Shown piece by piece: positions 12,463 to 23,299 of a DNA stretch of 64,000 nt. Source of the stretch: Cyathus striatus. Lineage: Eukaryota > Basidiomycota > Agaricomycetes > Agaricales > Nidulariaceae. Within the stretch, counting starts at the first letter, position 1. Every line of letters starts with the position of its first letter. A model generated the notes under the pieces. That model did no database searches and was not told the origin of the DNA. It worked only from the letters and a program-made list of their open reading frames with translations. Made by a program: the position numbers and the translations under genes. The stretch is from NCBI GenBank assembly GCA_025738555.1, contig JAOVFP010000001.1, positions 5,270,001 through 5,334,000 of the forward strand. Reading direction: 5' to 3'.

Positions 12463-13404
12463 ATGCCACCCCGTAAAGCCTCTGATTCTGCATCGTCCGA
12501 GCCTGCCAGGCGTTCTACTAGAATTGCCTCGCTGCCCAAGGTAGAAACTGTCGAAAAACCTGCACGCACTCCCAGCTCGAAAAAACGCCCCGCAGCAGAA
12601 GAAGCAAAAGAGGGCAAATCCAGCGCATCGAAAAAGGTGCACAAACCTCATCTTAACCTGTAGCCCGCCTCGTGGGGTGTCTATCAGCATATCCTGACGT
12701 TATATAGGCAAAGCCTGATGAGGCTGAGGAAGGTGGTGCAACCGCTGATGAAGCGGAGAGCAGCGATCCCACACTGGCCCCGATCAATATCGGCGACTCC
12801 TTACCTACTCTGACGCTCAAAAACGAGAAGGGTGAAGACATTCAAGTCGCGGAATTGGCTGCTGAGAAAGGCGTTGTTATTTTCCTTGTGCCCAAGGCCG
12901 ATACTCGTACGTTGGTTTCCGCATCCCCTGCACCACGCGCTGATCTCCGTGTACGACTTCCATAGCTGGCTGCACCACTCAAGCTTGTGGCTTCAGGGAT
13001 ATATATCCTGATTTCTCCGCTGTGAACTATACTGTTTACTGCCTCAGTGCCGATTCCCCCACGGCCCAGGGCAAGTGGCAGACCAAGGTGCGTCGGTTAT
13101 TTTTCAACATTTTCATCCTCCTCCTAAACCATATTTTTTCCGCAGAAAAATCTTCCTTACCCTCTCATCTCGGATCCCAAACGATCGCTTATTACAGCGC
13201 TCGGTGCTAGCGAAGGCGGAAAGACGAAGAGGAGTCATTTTATTTTCGAGAAGGGCGGCAAGCTCATCGAAAAGCAACTCCCTGTTAAGCCTGCCAATAG
13301 GTATGAACAAGTTCCACCGCCCCTATAGACTAACGCTAACGCATCTACTCTCTCTCAACAGCCCCACGCTCGCTCTAGAATTCATCAAGGATCTCTCTTC
13401 GTAA
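12463..13404 (+). CDS. Nuclear-type thioredoxin peroxidase (Dot5/BCP-like peroxiredoxin)
   Basis: Five exons (12463-12636, 12708-12906, 12966-13087, 13146-13300, 13362-13404) encode about 230 aa. It would reduce peroxides using thioredoxin. Residues 1-75 are basic, Ser/Ala/Lys-rich and disordered (MPPRKASDSASSEPARRSTR...), with KKRP-type nuclear-signal character. The rest is an AhpC/TSA fold with the BCP-type active site PGCTTQACGFRD, giving a peroxidatic Cys and a resolving Cys five residues later. DFSAVNYTVYCLSADSP, KWQTK, LPYPLISD and HFIFEKGGKL follow as in the family. The proline of the active-site motif is split by the second intron (C|CT), which confirms the splice. An ACCATGCC context supports the start. 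The yeast counterpart is DOT5; the symbol is not transferred because only the family is certain. Confidence 0.9.
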
Positions 13405-14737
13405 CTTTGTTTGTTATCATCTTTGTTTCTCACTACTGGAGTTGCGTTTCCTGCTGTTGAACTGAAGTATGTACGTACTTATTTAAATGTTCCTGGATAC
13501 GCGGAATAGTCCTCTTTCAACGTCGTGATATACTGAATGATGCGCGACATGCATGCGAAGTCCGGGTACAGTTTCTAGTTTCTGCAGATTCTCAGGCTCC
13601 AGCTTGTCGACGCCGCTTAGGCCCTAATAGTGACACCTACAACGAATTTAAGAAAGTCCCTGGAATACATTGCTTAGGTTCTAACTCACAAGCGAGAAGA
13701 CATTTGCTGCCTGCTCTCACCGGATATTACACAAACTCAGGCCGCTTAACATGCCCCAGCTGGGGCAGAGCTAGTTTTTCACTCCGCCGTTTGGTAGTCA
13801 CTTTCTGGTAACTTACATAGGAAGACAGAAGCTTTAGGACCAGAAGTGGTCCTCATAGTTTCATCGGACCAAGCCCTAGGTCTTTTCCGTGACATCTTCC
13901 GCGCACCTTGATCAGAGTGCCTGGTATCAGATGGCTCTTAATATCGTCCGACACAATGATGCACCTCACTAGGTCTTCCGTGTGGTATGCGGAAACAAGG
14001 AAACTCCCATTTGCAGGCATAAGTTGTCCGCCGTCGGGATGAAGTGTAACATAGACTTTCGGGAATTAAAAGACGAGCGTGTTAAATATGTGTTCAAGGC
14101 GAGTTCAAGGTTATATCTGGCTTTGTCCTTACCGCAAGCCAGCTGTGACACGTTTTTGCATTAGGTGGATCTGCGGGTAGGACACTGCCTAGACCTTTGA
14201 CCAGACCCACGTTGGGTGATTGAGCTACTGGAAACTGCACAAAGAGAGCTTCGAGTCTGCAGTCACTTATTTTTATTGCCACTTCATAAGTGGCCTGCAC
14301 TAGCACCAGACTTCAGCCACACGAGCAAATGATTATTGGGGTTATATTGAAGGTAGTTGAACGATCCAAGTATGTATATATGATCCGTATTAATTCACTG
14401 TCAGACATTCATTCGTACGCGTCATTCCTTATTCATTCGTTTGGCTAGCCTCACTACAACAAACACCGGAGCTTCAAGGTTCTTTTGAATTGCCGATTTA
14501 TTCACTGGCAGATCATCTTGCAAGTTGCCAGCCACTGCCAGTCTTCCCATCGAGGAGCATCTTCAGAAACCCCGTTCATCTCGAAGCTCGTTCTGGGCTT
14601 AACTGCCAGTTGTGGGTGGTCCTTGAGTTGGCTTGGGTTTACGTGAAAGAAGATCTTCCATCTGCCAATTATCACCACGTGCACAGTGCACAGCAACTTC
14701 GAAGCCGCAGGGCAGGGTCCACTGACTGAGTTGGCGG
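13405..14737. other. Intergenic, no gene seen
   Basis: No frame shows domain character or plausible splicing. Several copies of an ACTGCCAGT-like word occur at 14500-14620, upstream of the secreted-protein gene. Confidence 0.45.
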
Positions 14738-14746
14738 TATATAAAG
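14738..14746 (+). promoter_or_regulatory. TATA box of secreted-protein gene
   Basis: TATATAAAG lies 65 bp upstream of the ATG at 14811, a usual distance for a fungal core promoter with a short leader. Confidence 0.6.
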
Positions 14747-14810
14747 ACCGACCCGGACGTGATGGATTTCATTCAGTCCCTCGCTAAGGATTGGACAGAC
14801 CCCTTATGCC

Positions 14811-15517
14811 ATGATCCTCGCCACTTTCTTCACGCTATTCTTTGGATTGTTCTCGCTGCCCCTTTGCCTTGCACAAGATGCCGTCCCGCTTAGGGAGCTT
14901 CCAAGTAACTTTACACTTGCAGCTGTGAATACCACCCTTCCGAATTCAAATGCTACTGGTGTTCCCCTAGTCCTTGGTCAAGACGGTAAAGCTTATTCTA
15001 CATGTTATCCACTATAGCCCTCTCTTACCGATACGATTATAGGCTCAACGTCAGGCATTACGTTCCATGTCACATCGGTATATCATCTGTTTCAAGTTCT
15101 ATACGGCGAACTGATCATCATGATACATGTGTTTACCAGACTTACGCATCTTATCCTTACAACGATTACCCTACACTAGCTCTCATCGATGGTGCCTTAA
15201 GAGCGTATCGAGCTAATGGAGAGTGGTCGACGAATGCCACATCGGTTAAGAGTGGAGGTACCATGGGGTGGATGACAACATATCGCTACGCATCGCCTGC
15301 GGCACAGGATTACACAGTTCTGAAGTCACCCGCCTATGAGCACCCGATACTGGCTGCCCATGGGAAGGCCGACCTTTGGTCGCTTTGTCCATTCCCAGCG
15401 TACCGCTATCAAACCACCATCGTCTATAACGTTTCAGCTAACATTCCAACACCCCCGTATCTCCCTTACGACCCTTCTACGTGCTACCCAGTGACGATTA
15501 ACGTGATTTCTGTCTAA
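14811..15517 (+). CDS. Small secreted protein, unknown function
   Basis: Three exons (14811-14985, 15043-15077, 15140-15517) encode about 195 aa. Residues 1-21 form a clear signal peptide (MILATFFTLFFGLFSLPLCLA, cut before QDA). The mature part has several N-glycosylation sites (NFT, NTT, NAT, NVS, NVT-like) and is rich in Tyr and Pro, with little Cys, so it is not a hydrophobin or a cysteine-knot type. The middle exon is only 35 nt; both flanking introns (57 and 62 nt) keep frame. A TATA box is 65 bp upstream. I do not recognise the family; an extracellular or cell-wall location is inferred from the signal peptide alone. Confidence 0.75.
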
Positions 15518-16622
15518 TGGGTGTCGTATTCATCTTGCCAGAACATTGCGGTTGTTATCTTGATGTCCATGGATAATGAATGAGTTCATTGCGATCAGAT
15601 TATAAATGAACTCTCAAAATGCTTTGACATACGAACTTTAACCGAACTTTACGGACTGCGCTAGAGACGCTAAATCCTACACACTTTCTTGTATTTACTA
15701 GTATACTGTTATATAACTTAACACTTATCGCGTATTAATCTAGGCGCTATTTGCACTGAGACAGGCTAGAGAGATTAGTTCGGACTCGAGTTCCATGGAA
15801 GAAGTCATTCATTTGGGTGACATCCCTCTTGAACATCTCAGTGTTCGTAGGTCCTTCCATAAGTTGGCACAGAGTAACTGGACGAACACACCTTGAGCAT
15901 AAGTAACTGGAACATCATACAATCCCCGCTCGTACCGATAGGCGGTCGATATGGGCGCTTAAATATTTCATTCCCTCTAGATTAGAACAAGGATACATAA
16001 GATATAATCACAAACTTGAATTCATTTTTCGTGCCCGCCGAGGCACAATTCATTGAAGTAAACGTTTTCAATTCGGTGTCTAAATGAATATGTTCATCAA
16101 AAATATCAAAACTCGGAAATGTCAAGGGATGATTTTTATATGTTTCATATAAGAATGCGCCCGTCACTAATATACAGTACCACAAGTATCGGTCTTCAAG
16201 CTGCCGCTCGTTACGAACGGGATTGACATCCGCTTGATACCGCTTTCTGAGAAGTCACTGAAAATAACCAAAGAAGCCTGGTTATCATTCCTGGGAGAAT
16301 GCTAGTATGAACCTGCAGTAGCAATGTACTTAAATAGTAGTAGATTGTTTTTTGGTAGAACGTGTTTGACGCATGGATTGAACGAGGGTAACATACCTGT
16401 CCGTACTCTAACTAAGTTAATTATAAGATGCTGGTTAGATGTTGGGCTACTTTTAGATACTTACCGCCGGCACTACGCGCAACTCCGCCCGAACTCCGAG
16501 AAAGCCCGCTACTCGGGCTTTCCATAAATTTCGGTGCCTTTCCACTGCAAAACATCCGGTAAGAACATGTGCAAAGTACTATTACTCATTGTTGTCTCTC
16601 CCTGGTCTTCCAGTGATAAAAA
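15518..16622. other. Intergenic, no gene seen
   Basis: This is the 3' flank of the secreted-protein gene followed by AT-rich sequence. Short frames here look random. Confidence 0.45.
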
Positions 16623-17399
16623 ATGTTTAGTGTAAGCAGTCCGGAACCAGTGGTATGGAGAGGTAGGGCTTTGTCTAATTATATAACGATTTTCGGAATT
16701 TCCGGCAGAATCGAATCTATGGAGGGCCCTGAGCGCGGAGTTCGTGATCCACCTTACCAATGGAGACGGCGAATTCGCAAAATCTCGAGTCAGAACCCGA
16801 AGTTGCCTAGATGCTCGTTAACGGAAAACAACACCCTTACTTACCTTTTCAGGGCTATTCATGGCGTGATACGACGACCAGGCAAGAACAGATTCCCGAA
16901 CCTGCGTATGATAAATAATGCATCAACAGTCGTACGACCCCCCCAAATGCTTCATGTGCTTGCAGATTCGCTTCGCTCCGCTCTCTTGAGCTGCTTCCCC
17001 ACACTACTCATGACTCTGAAGAACGCTACGACAATAATGCTTTCCTCTGTGCAGCAAGCGGGATTAATGGAGTACTTAATTCTCTTAATTATCGCTATTG
17101 GATGCCTGCTCTGTCTGTGGTCTGGACATTTGCTTAGGAGGGCCATGAGAGAAGATGAAGAGATGGGTTTGCTAGAGGAAATGGGTTTGGATAATGCCAG
17201 GTTCCTCGACAAGTGCGAGTTAGGACGCAGTAGGATACCTGTTGCTGTTGTTTTCTCCGCATCTTCATCTTCTAAACGTATGTTTGGTCATTGTATACAT
17301 GCTACGGCAACAACTCACTGCATTTATTTCAAAGCCAATAATTCATACCGACCAGTAAAGCTCCTGGGATTTGACGAAGGCGAAGCTTCGAAGAGATAA
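16623..17399 (+). CDS. Uncertain coding region: 258-aa open frame or a spliced ~88-aa protein
   Basis: Two readings compete. One is an uninterrupted 258-aa frame with one likely membrane helix (about residues 149-170, YLILLIIAIGCLLCLW) followed by acidic residues. The other uses a different frame: exons 16760-16801, 16853-16905 and 16966-17137 with 51- and 60-nt GT-AG introns, giving METANSQNLESEPE, then GYSWRDTTTRQEQ, then LNYRYWMPALSVVWTF and a stop. The second has good composition and intact splicing, but neither matches a family I know. At most one is right. Neighbours give no hint. Confidence 0.3.
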   Translation: MFSVSSPEPVVWRGRALSNYITIFGISGRIESMEGPERGVRDPPYQWRRRIRKISSQNPKLPRCSLTENNTLTYLFRAIHGVIRRPGKNRFPNLRMINNASTVVRPPQMLHVLADSLRSALLSCFPTLLMTLKNATTIMLSSVQQAGLMEYLILLIIAIGCLLCLWSGHLLRRAMREDEEMGLLEEMGLDNARFLDKCELGRSRIPVAVVFSASSSSKRMFGHCIHATATTHCIYFKANNSYRPVKLLGFDEGEASKR

Positions 17400-18197
17400 A
17401 CACGATGGGAACATCCGTAGGTTTTCCGATACAATAGGTCCGTGAACGTTGCTCACACTGCATACAGTGAAATGGATGTAACACCGATAACGTATATGCG
17501 ACGATATTTGTATTATGGGGATTATACCTGCAATTCTGTGTACTATTAGCAATTTACGAGACTCGATACCTATCGGATTTCTTAAAGCGATAGGTTTGAC
17601 ACGACTCCGAGCCAGAACTACCAAAAATAACAGCATAATACTTCCTTGTTCATGCGAGCGTTCGATCGACGATTATGAACCCACTTAAGCGCCATATGCA
17701 TTAAACATATCTTGAAGCCTAAAATGGATTATCACAACCAATTGTATGCTGTAAATTCCCTCGACATAAGAATGGGGGGTTTGAGCGAACTCATCCACTT
17801 ATCGTCTGCGTCGAGCATTTTCGAACTACACAGGCTGAAGTTTAATTTAGCTTTGCAAGATTGTTGCAAGATTTCTGAAAGGTTGCTAGACAGCCTCAGG
17901 AGTCATGACAATATTATCATCGCGGCAATAGTAAGAAAGGCCCAGAATAAGTACTAAAGAGGATGTGCTTAGGGGAAAATGAAATTGTACTAGGAGGAAA
18001 GGAATTGGAATGTCATAGGAAGGTAATAGTAATTGGAATGTCATGTCATGTCGCATGAGAATTGCAGGCACGAGAGTGCTCGGCATGCGTCGGTGGCGTG
18101 TTGCCAGGCGTTTCGGAACTCAACTATTTCGTGCATGGTGAGACTGAAGTTACACCAGACTAATTCTGGGTTGATAATATTAATAGTAAATTCCAAG
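17400..18197. other. Intergenic, no gene seen
   Basis: No supported gene lies between the uncertain coding region and the pogo-like element. A 20-bp word (GGAATTGGAATGTCATAGGA and variants) is partly repeated at 18000-18045. Confidence 0.4.
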
Positions 18198-18199
18198 TA

Positions 18200-19069
18200 C
18201 AGTCAAACTTGTAGTAACCCATAGGGGTCGGTGGACGTCTAAAACTATGGGTTATAAATGGCTATGGAGTGCTGCGACAAGCGCCGATGATTACATAATG
18301 CATTTCGCGACGTTACATAGATGGTTACATAATAATATTATCTGCCGAAGTACTGCGTAATCGTTGTAGGCACTGGCATACTTTGACTCTTCGGTGCATA
18401 TTGATGTGCAAAACTCGCAAGGTCCTGCTTGAGCCAGCCTTCGAGTTTTTCACCAACAATTTCTGCTGTGAGATGAGATGCGACAGCTCCCGTTTCATAG
18501 TCCGATGCGTTCTCTGGCACTGGTTGTCTTTGGATTGTCTATCGGTGTCATTTCGTGTTGCTTCCATCGTGGTCAAGCCATGCTTTGTCCTCTTCTGAGA
18601 TCTTTCGATATGACTAAGACACATGTGCTTCTGTGCCACTTATTCTCCACCATTCCAGCCTTCAAATTTATGTCTAGAGGTCAATGGTAAATTAATGGTG
18701 CACTGTAATTTATAGGACACTAAGATGCGGTGAATAATAAATATCGGGATAGAAACCACCTATGCCTATCCAATGTCAAATAAAATAAGAATGAGAAAAG
18801 GAGAAAAGTTTAAACTATTGCTGTCACGGTAACCTGTAGGCTGTTAGAGTTTGCTTGACCCTGCAGGAGTGCACTGAGCGCACAATATTTCCTTTTCAGG
18901 GTAGCAAGTATGGGTTACGAACTCTGGAAAACTCTATGGGTTATAGAGCATTGGTGACAGTATGGGTTACGAGCCATTTCTCCCGCCTACCGATTTGGTG
19001 GATGAAAAAACCTATGGACTATAGCCGATTATGGCTTCATACAGGTATAAACTATTACAAGTTTGACTG
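18200..19069 (-). mobile_element. Pogo/Fot1-like Tc1-mariner DNA transposon, internally deleted
   Basis: The element is 870 bp, bounded by inverted ends that match at 16 of 17 bases (CAGTCAAACTTGTAGTA on the left; CAGTCAAACTTGTAATA read inward from the right) and flanked by TA on both sides (18198-18199 and 19070-19071), the expected target duplication. The end sequence, AGTCAA followed by GTAACC and a G-rich run, resembles Fot1/Pot2 ends. On the minus strand, 18338-18520 keeps a transposase-like C-terminus (EGWLKQDLASFAHQ... ending TTITQYFGR); upstream frames are broken. Inside both ends a TAACCCATA word recurs in both orientations (near 18213, 18244, 18908, 18933, 18959), possibly transposase-binding sites. 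It is non-autonomous. Family placement is inferred from ends and target site; the element boundaries are directly seen. Confidence 0.75.
18338..18520 (-). pseudogene. Transposase C-terminal remnant
   Basis: This is an open frame inside the 870-bp element with the composition of a pogo/CENP-B-type transposase tail, ending in ITQYFGR close to the left terminal repeat. The catalytic DDE region and helix-turn-helix are missing, and an overlapping frame at 18325-18639 indicates a frameshift. It is not functional. Confidence 0.45.
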
Positions 19070-19071
19070 TA

Positions 19072-19429
19072 GTAAATTCATTTTTATATAGCTTGAAGCT
19101 TGTTAGGTCACATGACAAAACAAACGTCAACGTCCGAAAGATCAACTTGATAAGTCAGCTTCAAATTGAACTTCAATTGAAACCTGCTCCGAGTCCAAGC
19201 CTCCAACGTTGGCGTTCAAAAGTTCAAAGTTAACCTCCACTTGACGTCCACGCTTTCGCACTCACAAGCAACAGAACCTCCGAGTCTCAAGTCTTAAGTT
19301 GAAGTTACCCAAGTCTTTTATGCAATTCTCTGGAATTTTATCACTCGTAGTATGGAAAGTCGGAAACGCCCATGGGAAAGGCTTTAAGCCTCACTTCATC
19401 CCAATTTTTTTTGGAATGAAGTGAGTTTG
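19072..19429. other. Intergenic, no gene seen
   Basis: This lies between the DNA transposon and the F-box pseudogene. It contains short CAAGT/AAGTTGAA-type repeats (19140-19320). Confidence 0.4.
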
Positions 19430-20690
19430 GATATTTTTAAAAGTTCGTTCTATTATGTGCTATCATAATACTTATATTAATGAACCAGACCTAGCTTTCC
19501 TAACCCATGTGCGCAATGCGACTCGTTGGCTGGAAAACTAAGCGCGATTCCCAACGCATCCGCCCTTTTGCCAATTGCTCGTTCTCAGTACCTTCCAAGC
19601 CCATCTGATCGCTCTATAATAGGCCTTGTTTCTTCCAGCGAGGCCGCTATTCGTGCTCTTAGATATTTACAGTGAGAGTGTGTTATGATAGCTCAGAAGG
19701 CACCTTTATTTCCATGTTGCGCACAATGCACCTCCTAGAAGAACTGACGATATGTGTTAAGTCTAAACCCAAACCAGAAAACCAGGTGGCATCACTTTCA
19801 TCCCTACACACACTTACCATCGACTATAAGGATCTGTCCGAAATATGGTCTATTATAGATACCCAAAACTTGTCAATATATAAATGAAGGGATATACCCT
19901 GAAGATGTAAGCGACTTTTCTCGGTTTATTGAAAGATCTGGAACAAATATTAAGCGATTCCAGCTATCGAAAAGCGACTCCTCCGTCTTGCGCGAGGTAC
20001 TCAAACAACTTCCCAATGTCAAAGAGCTTTGTCACTTCGAGTTGCAATCTATCGGGTCTGAGACAATCGTCTAGATGCTGACATGGGATCCAGACTACGA
20101 ATGCCAAAACCTACTACTACTGCAAATTATACAGTTGTCCCTCTGCAACGTTACATGACGGATTACTCCGATCGATAGAGGATGTTATTGTGCTCCAGAT
20201 CACCCCGGCCTTTGTGGAGGAAGATACTAGCTTGGGGGTATCTTCTCGACAAAGAATATGCGAGTGGAACGACGTCCGTCGATCCTCCAGTTCTAGTGAG
20301 GCACGATACGAGTTGAAACGGGGGGTAACGAATACCTGGATTCAATGAGTGTACGTACGACAGTTTAAGTAGCTAACAGATGCGGTATGTATGAGTAAGC
20401 GACAGAATGAATGAAATGTGGTACGGTAATGAAAAACACGAGATTCGCATCGCAGGCAAACTGCATGCTCTACACCTTCTATGGAGAAAAGTATCCCCAT
20501 TTCCACTCCGCTCCCTTTATTGTTTGTTAAATTTACTGCTGAAACCGTCCCTCCGATGAATGGAGAGTATTGTTCCGCCTTTACTCGACTAAATGGTCTT
20601 GGAAAGAGGCTGGAAGTAGAGGTAGAGGTAGATATATACCAGTTGAGAGCAGACGACGACGCAGGAGAACCATCGGAAGACCCAGCCTAA
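19430..20690 (+). pseudogene. F-box/LRR pseudogene with internal deletion and LTR-like insertion
   Basis: From 19495 the frame reads FPNPCAQCDSLAGKL, then SPSDRSIIGLVSSSEAAIRAL, which is the N-terminus of the family seen at 46764 and 54977. It then jumps directly at about 19670 to the LRR part (SMLRTMHLLEELTICV, SLHTLTIDYKDLSEI), so the F-box and the first LRRs (about 200 codons) are gone. Stops occur at 19887 and 20074-20160. The C-terminal part resumes at 20490 (PLPLLFVKFTAETV, then KRLEVEVEVDI) after the 262-bp insertion at 20213-20474. The order of the pieces matches the intact gene at 54977-56738, so this is a dead copy, not a chance resemblance. Confidence 0.8.
20213..20474. mobile_element. 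262-bp LTR-like element (solo LTR), copy 1
   Basis: The element begins TGTGGAGG and ends GCTCTACA, so it has TG...CA termini with an imperfect inverted TGTRGAG end. It is flanked by CCTT on both sides (20209-20212 and 20475-20478), a 4-bp target duplication. A second copy of equal length lies at 54543-54804 with a different duplication (ATAT). It carries no gene; a short frame through it is shared by both copies only because the DNA is shared. A solo LTR of a retrotransposon is the best fit; a MITE is the alternative. It sits inside the F-box pseudogene. Confidence 0.75.
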
Positions 20691-20893
20691 CTTGACATGA
20701 TGATACCGAGTGATTTTTTGTACTAAGTATATACTACTTATTTTGGCGACTCAAAGTATATCTTTTGTGTATTGCTTTATCATAGGATTCTTTTTCTTCT
20801 ATGCATCTAAGCGTTACGGAGATAACATATTGAAGACGGCTTTTCAAGAAATATCTTATTCTATCATACACAACTACAAGTAATTTGACATGC

Positions 20894-22399
20894 TCACGAC
20901 CATGACATGAACATCTCTCGTCGAGTAAGCATTCTATCTTCGTCTTCTCTACTGATACCGTGTATTCGATATAATCTTACTTCTTCAAGGCGAAGATGCA
21001 TGCGCCCATTGATAGCCATGGATATTGAAAGAACAGTTCTGCGAAGGAATATAAAGTTCTATGCTTTTATACTCTGTGAAATACCGTCAGAAGGACTTAC
21101 GATGCCATGATGAGACAGTATGCTGGCTATTTAACGTACAGTAAGAGAGTTAGCCAGTAGTTAGAATCATATGGTAACTTACGTCTGCCGCTAGTGAGTA
21201 CACAAAATTAATCAAGCGCAAAACTGAATTCAAGTTTCGTGTTAGGAAAATAAAATGTGGCATAACGCCATGAAAGAGACATACCAAATAGCACCTACAT
21301 GGAGATAGTTAGCTTCAATGGCAAAATGTACAGAGATATTCCTACCAGGAATGCCTTGAAGCCGTCCTTCTGGAGACGATGGATAACGTCAATGTTATTT
21401 CTGTGCGGGGCTTCCACAGCATTATAAACGATTAGAACAAGAAACAGGAAGTCGATTAACAACTAAGGTATAGAATCCATGAGATATATAAAATTATATT
21501 GTCGCATTTGTTACTCACTAAACATCCAAAGGCAACTGGAACTAAATGAGGAAGCCTTTTAATAATACACACTCCTCTCGAAATATTGACTTGAGCTACG
21601 TGCGCGGTTTAGTGTTTTTCACAGTAGAGTCTAAGTAAGCTGGGAATTTCACCTTCCGCCTGGTGGGCGACAACGAATAAAAGTACAGTGAATAGGGGCA
21701 TAACGACAGCGAAAGAGATCATTAAAACATAGGCGACAGATTTTCGACGATCCCATGAAACATAGACTTGCAAAAGGATAATAACTACCAAATAAACTCC
21801 TTTTAGAATGAGTATCAAATAAATGATAAGAGATTAATTACAATGTGTTATTGACGCGAAGCTTGTTGCTGCACCAACTAATACCCATAGATAACTTCGA
21901 CAGCTTTCCAAACATTTAACACGATGATGTGGTATATAACAATATAAAAATGGCTTACATCTAAAAAATGGGTTAGCCTATCAAGATTAGCTTAAGTATG
22001 GAAGGAGCTGCCTTACTGCAAGATCGAATTTAGGTGATATTCCAGAGAAAGCTCCATAAACCATTCGTTAGCTTAGAAACAGTGAGTTCCATGAATCGTG
22101 TAAATACCATAAGCGCCATAGATCATAGCCAGCTCGCATCCATAGCGACTAAATGCAAACACAGTTTTCGAAGCGTAACCAAAGAATCCTACTCGTTCAT
22201 TTTGCCAGATGAAGCTAAGCTCGTCGTCGATGGTTATCAAGTGATCCCATAGTAGCGCTGTAACACCAGCAGCTAGTAACCAAGATATTAGAGTTCTAAA
22301 GGACAGAGTAAATGAAGCTACGAGTGCTGTCCTACCTGAAATGTATCTAGCCGCTTGTACAACCTGATCCTGGGTTGTGAGTACTGCGCCTGGAGGCAT
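20894..22399 (-). CDS. DUF6533 seven-helix membrane protein (multi-exon)
   Basis: The start MPPGAVLTTQDQ at 22399 is followed by exon 1 (22336-22399), a 78-nt intron and exon 2 from 22257. Together they give the DUF6533 signature ALLWDHLITIDDELSFIW, then KTVFAFSRYG. Downstream, 21609-21818 encodes two hydrophobic helices (YLVVIILLQVYVSW and MISFAVVMPLFTVLLFV), and the last exon near 20894-21045 gives a hydrophilic tail ending in MFMSWS. The middle exon borders were not all resolved. Such proteins are abundant in Agaricomycetes; their role is unknown. An in-frame upstream ATG at 22525 would add 42 residues, but the other two family members here start close to the domain, so 22399 is preferred. 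It may be partly decayed. Confidence 0.65.
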
Positions 22400-22525
22400 A
22401 GATGGTGAGTAAGGAAGGACTGGGTGAGCATCATGATCTCTTTCGAGTATATTAGAGCACGGAACATTGTATTTGTTAGGCTTATGGGCTACAAGGGCAT
22501 GACTGATTGTAGAGGTTTTGATCAT

Positions 22526-23299
22526 TGATGAAAAGAGATCTTCGGAATATAGATTCGACCCTTTATTCCCATGAAAAAATACATTTGTCTGTAACCGTGT
22601 AACGCGGAAACGCTGCAGTAGGTTTTCGTGGTACCTTTTCCCTTCTAAATCCCGTCTATCAAATCCTTAATGATCAATAACGTTGACTTTGCAGGCTTTC
22701 ACTTCAGGGGAAGGCTCTATGTCAGCCAAGCTTTGGAGTGCGCATGGGGAACGTTGTAATGTATCACTGTCAAGTGGCTATACATACAAACTCATCATGA
22801 TGGGTCCGCCCTACGCCACTTGTCTCCAGAGTGAAAGAACCATCCCTGACAGCGTGCGTAACGAATACACATGGTGTATATAAGGAAGATATCTCGCGAG
22901 TTTGCTCTATTTTTGTACAAGTAGTAAGTGATACTATTATGATAGACATCCCATCATGATTCAAAAACTATCACTTACAGATGTTTCTCGAGAATTCAAA
23001 AGACTTATATCAGTGTCATTCAGTGATGCAACGTTTGAAGTGCGGCCGACGTTCAGAACTTTAGAAGCGTGAACTGTTCTATATTTTAACTTGTATGCCC
23101 CGTGGCCCGTGGGGAATTATACTTAAGTTCAACGCGTGACGGATACTTTTCTTCGGCAGTCACGGAAGTCGGAGCTCGGATCGCACAACGGCCGTCTAAC
23201 CCCCTCCGCTGGCGAACGGAAATGCCAACGGGGGATTCTCAGCCCCTAATAAGTAGCTCCTTACGTGGCCGATAGCCTTCTTACCAACATTCAACCATA
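22526..23299. other. Divergent intergenic region, no gene seen
   Basis: This lies between the minus-strand DUF6533 gene and the plus-strand methyltransferase. It holds both promoters; no TATA box is obvious. Confidence 0.4.

Noticed and set aside
20163..20345. 60-aa minus-strand frame, similar to 54493-54675
   Set aside because: The similarity comes from the shared 262-bp mobile element, not from a gene.
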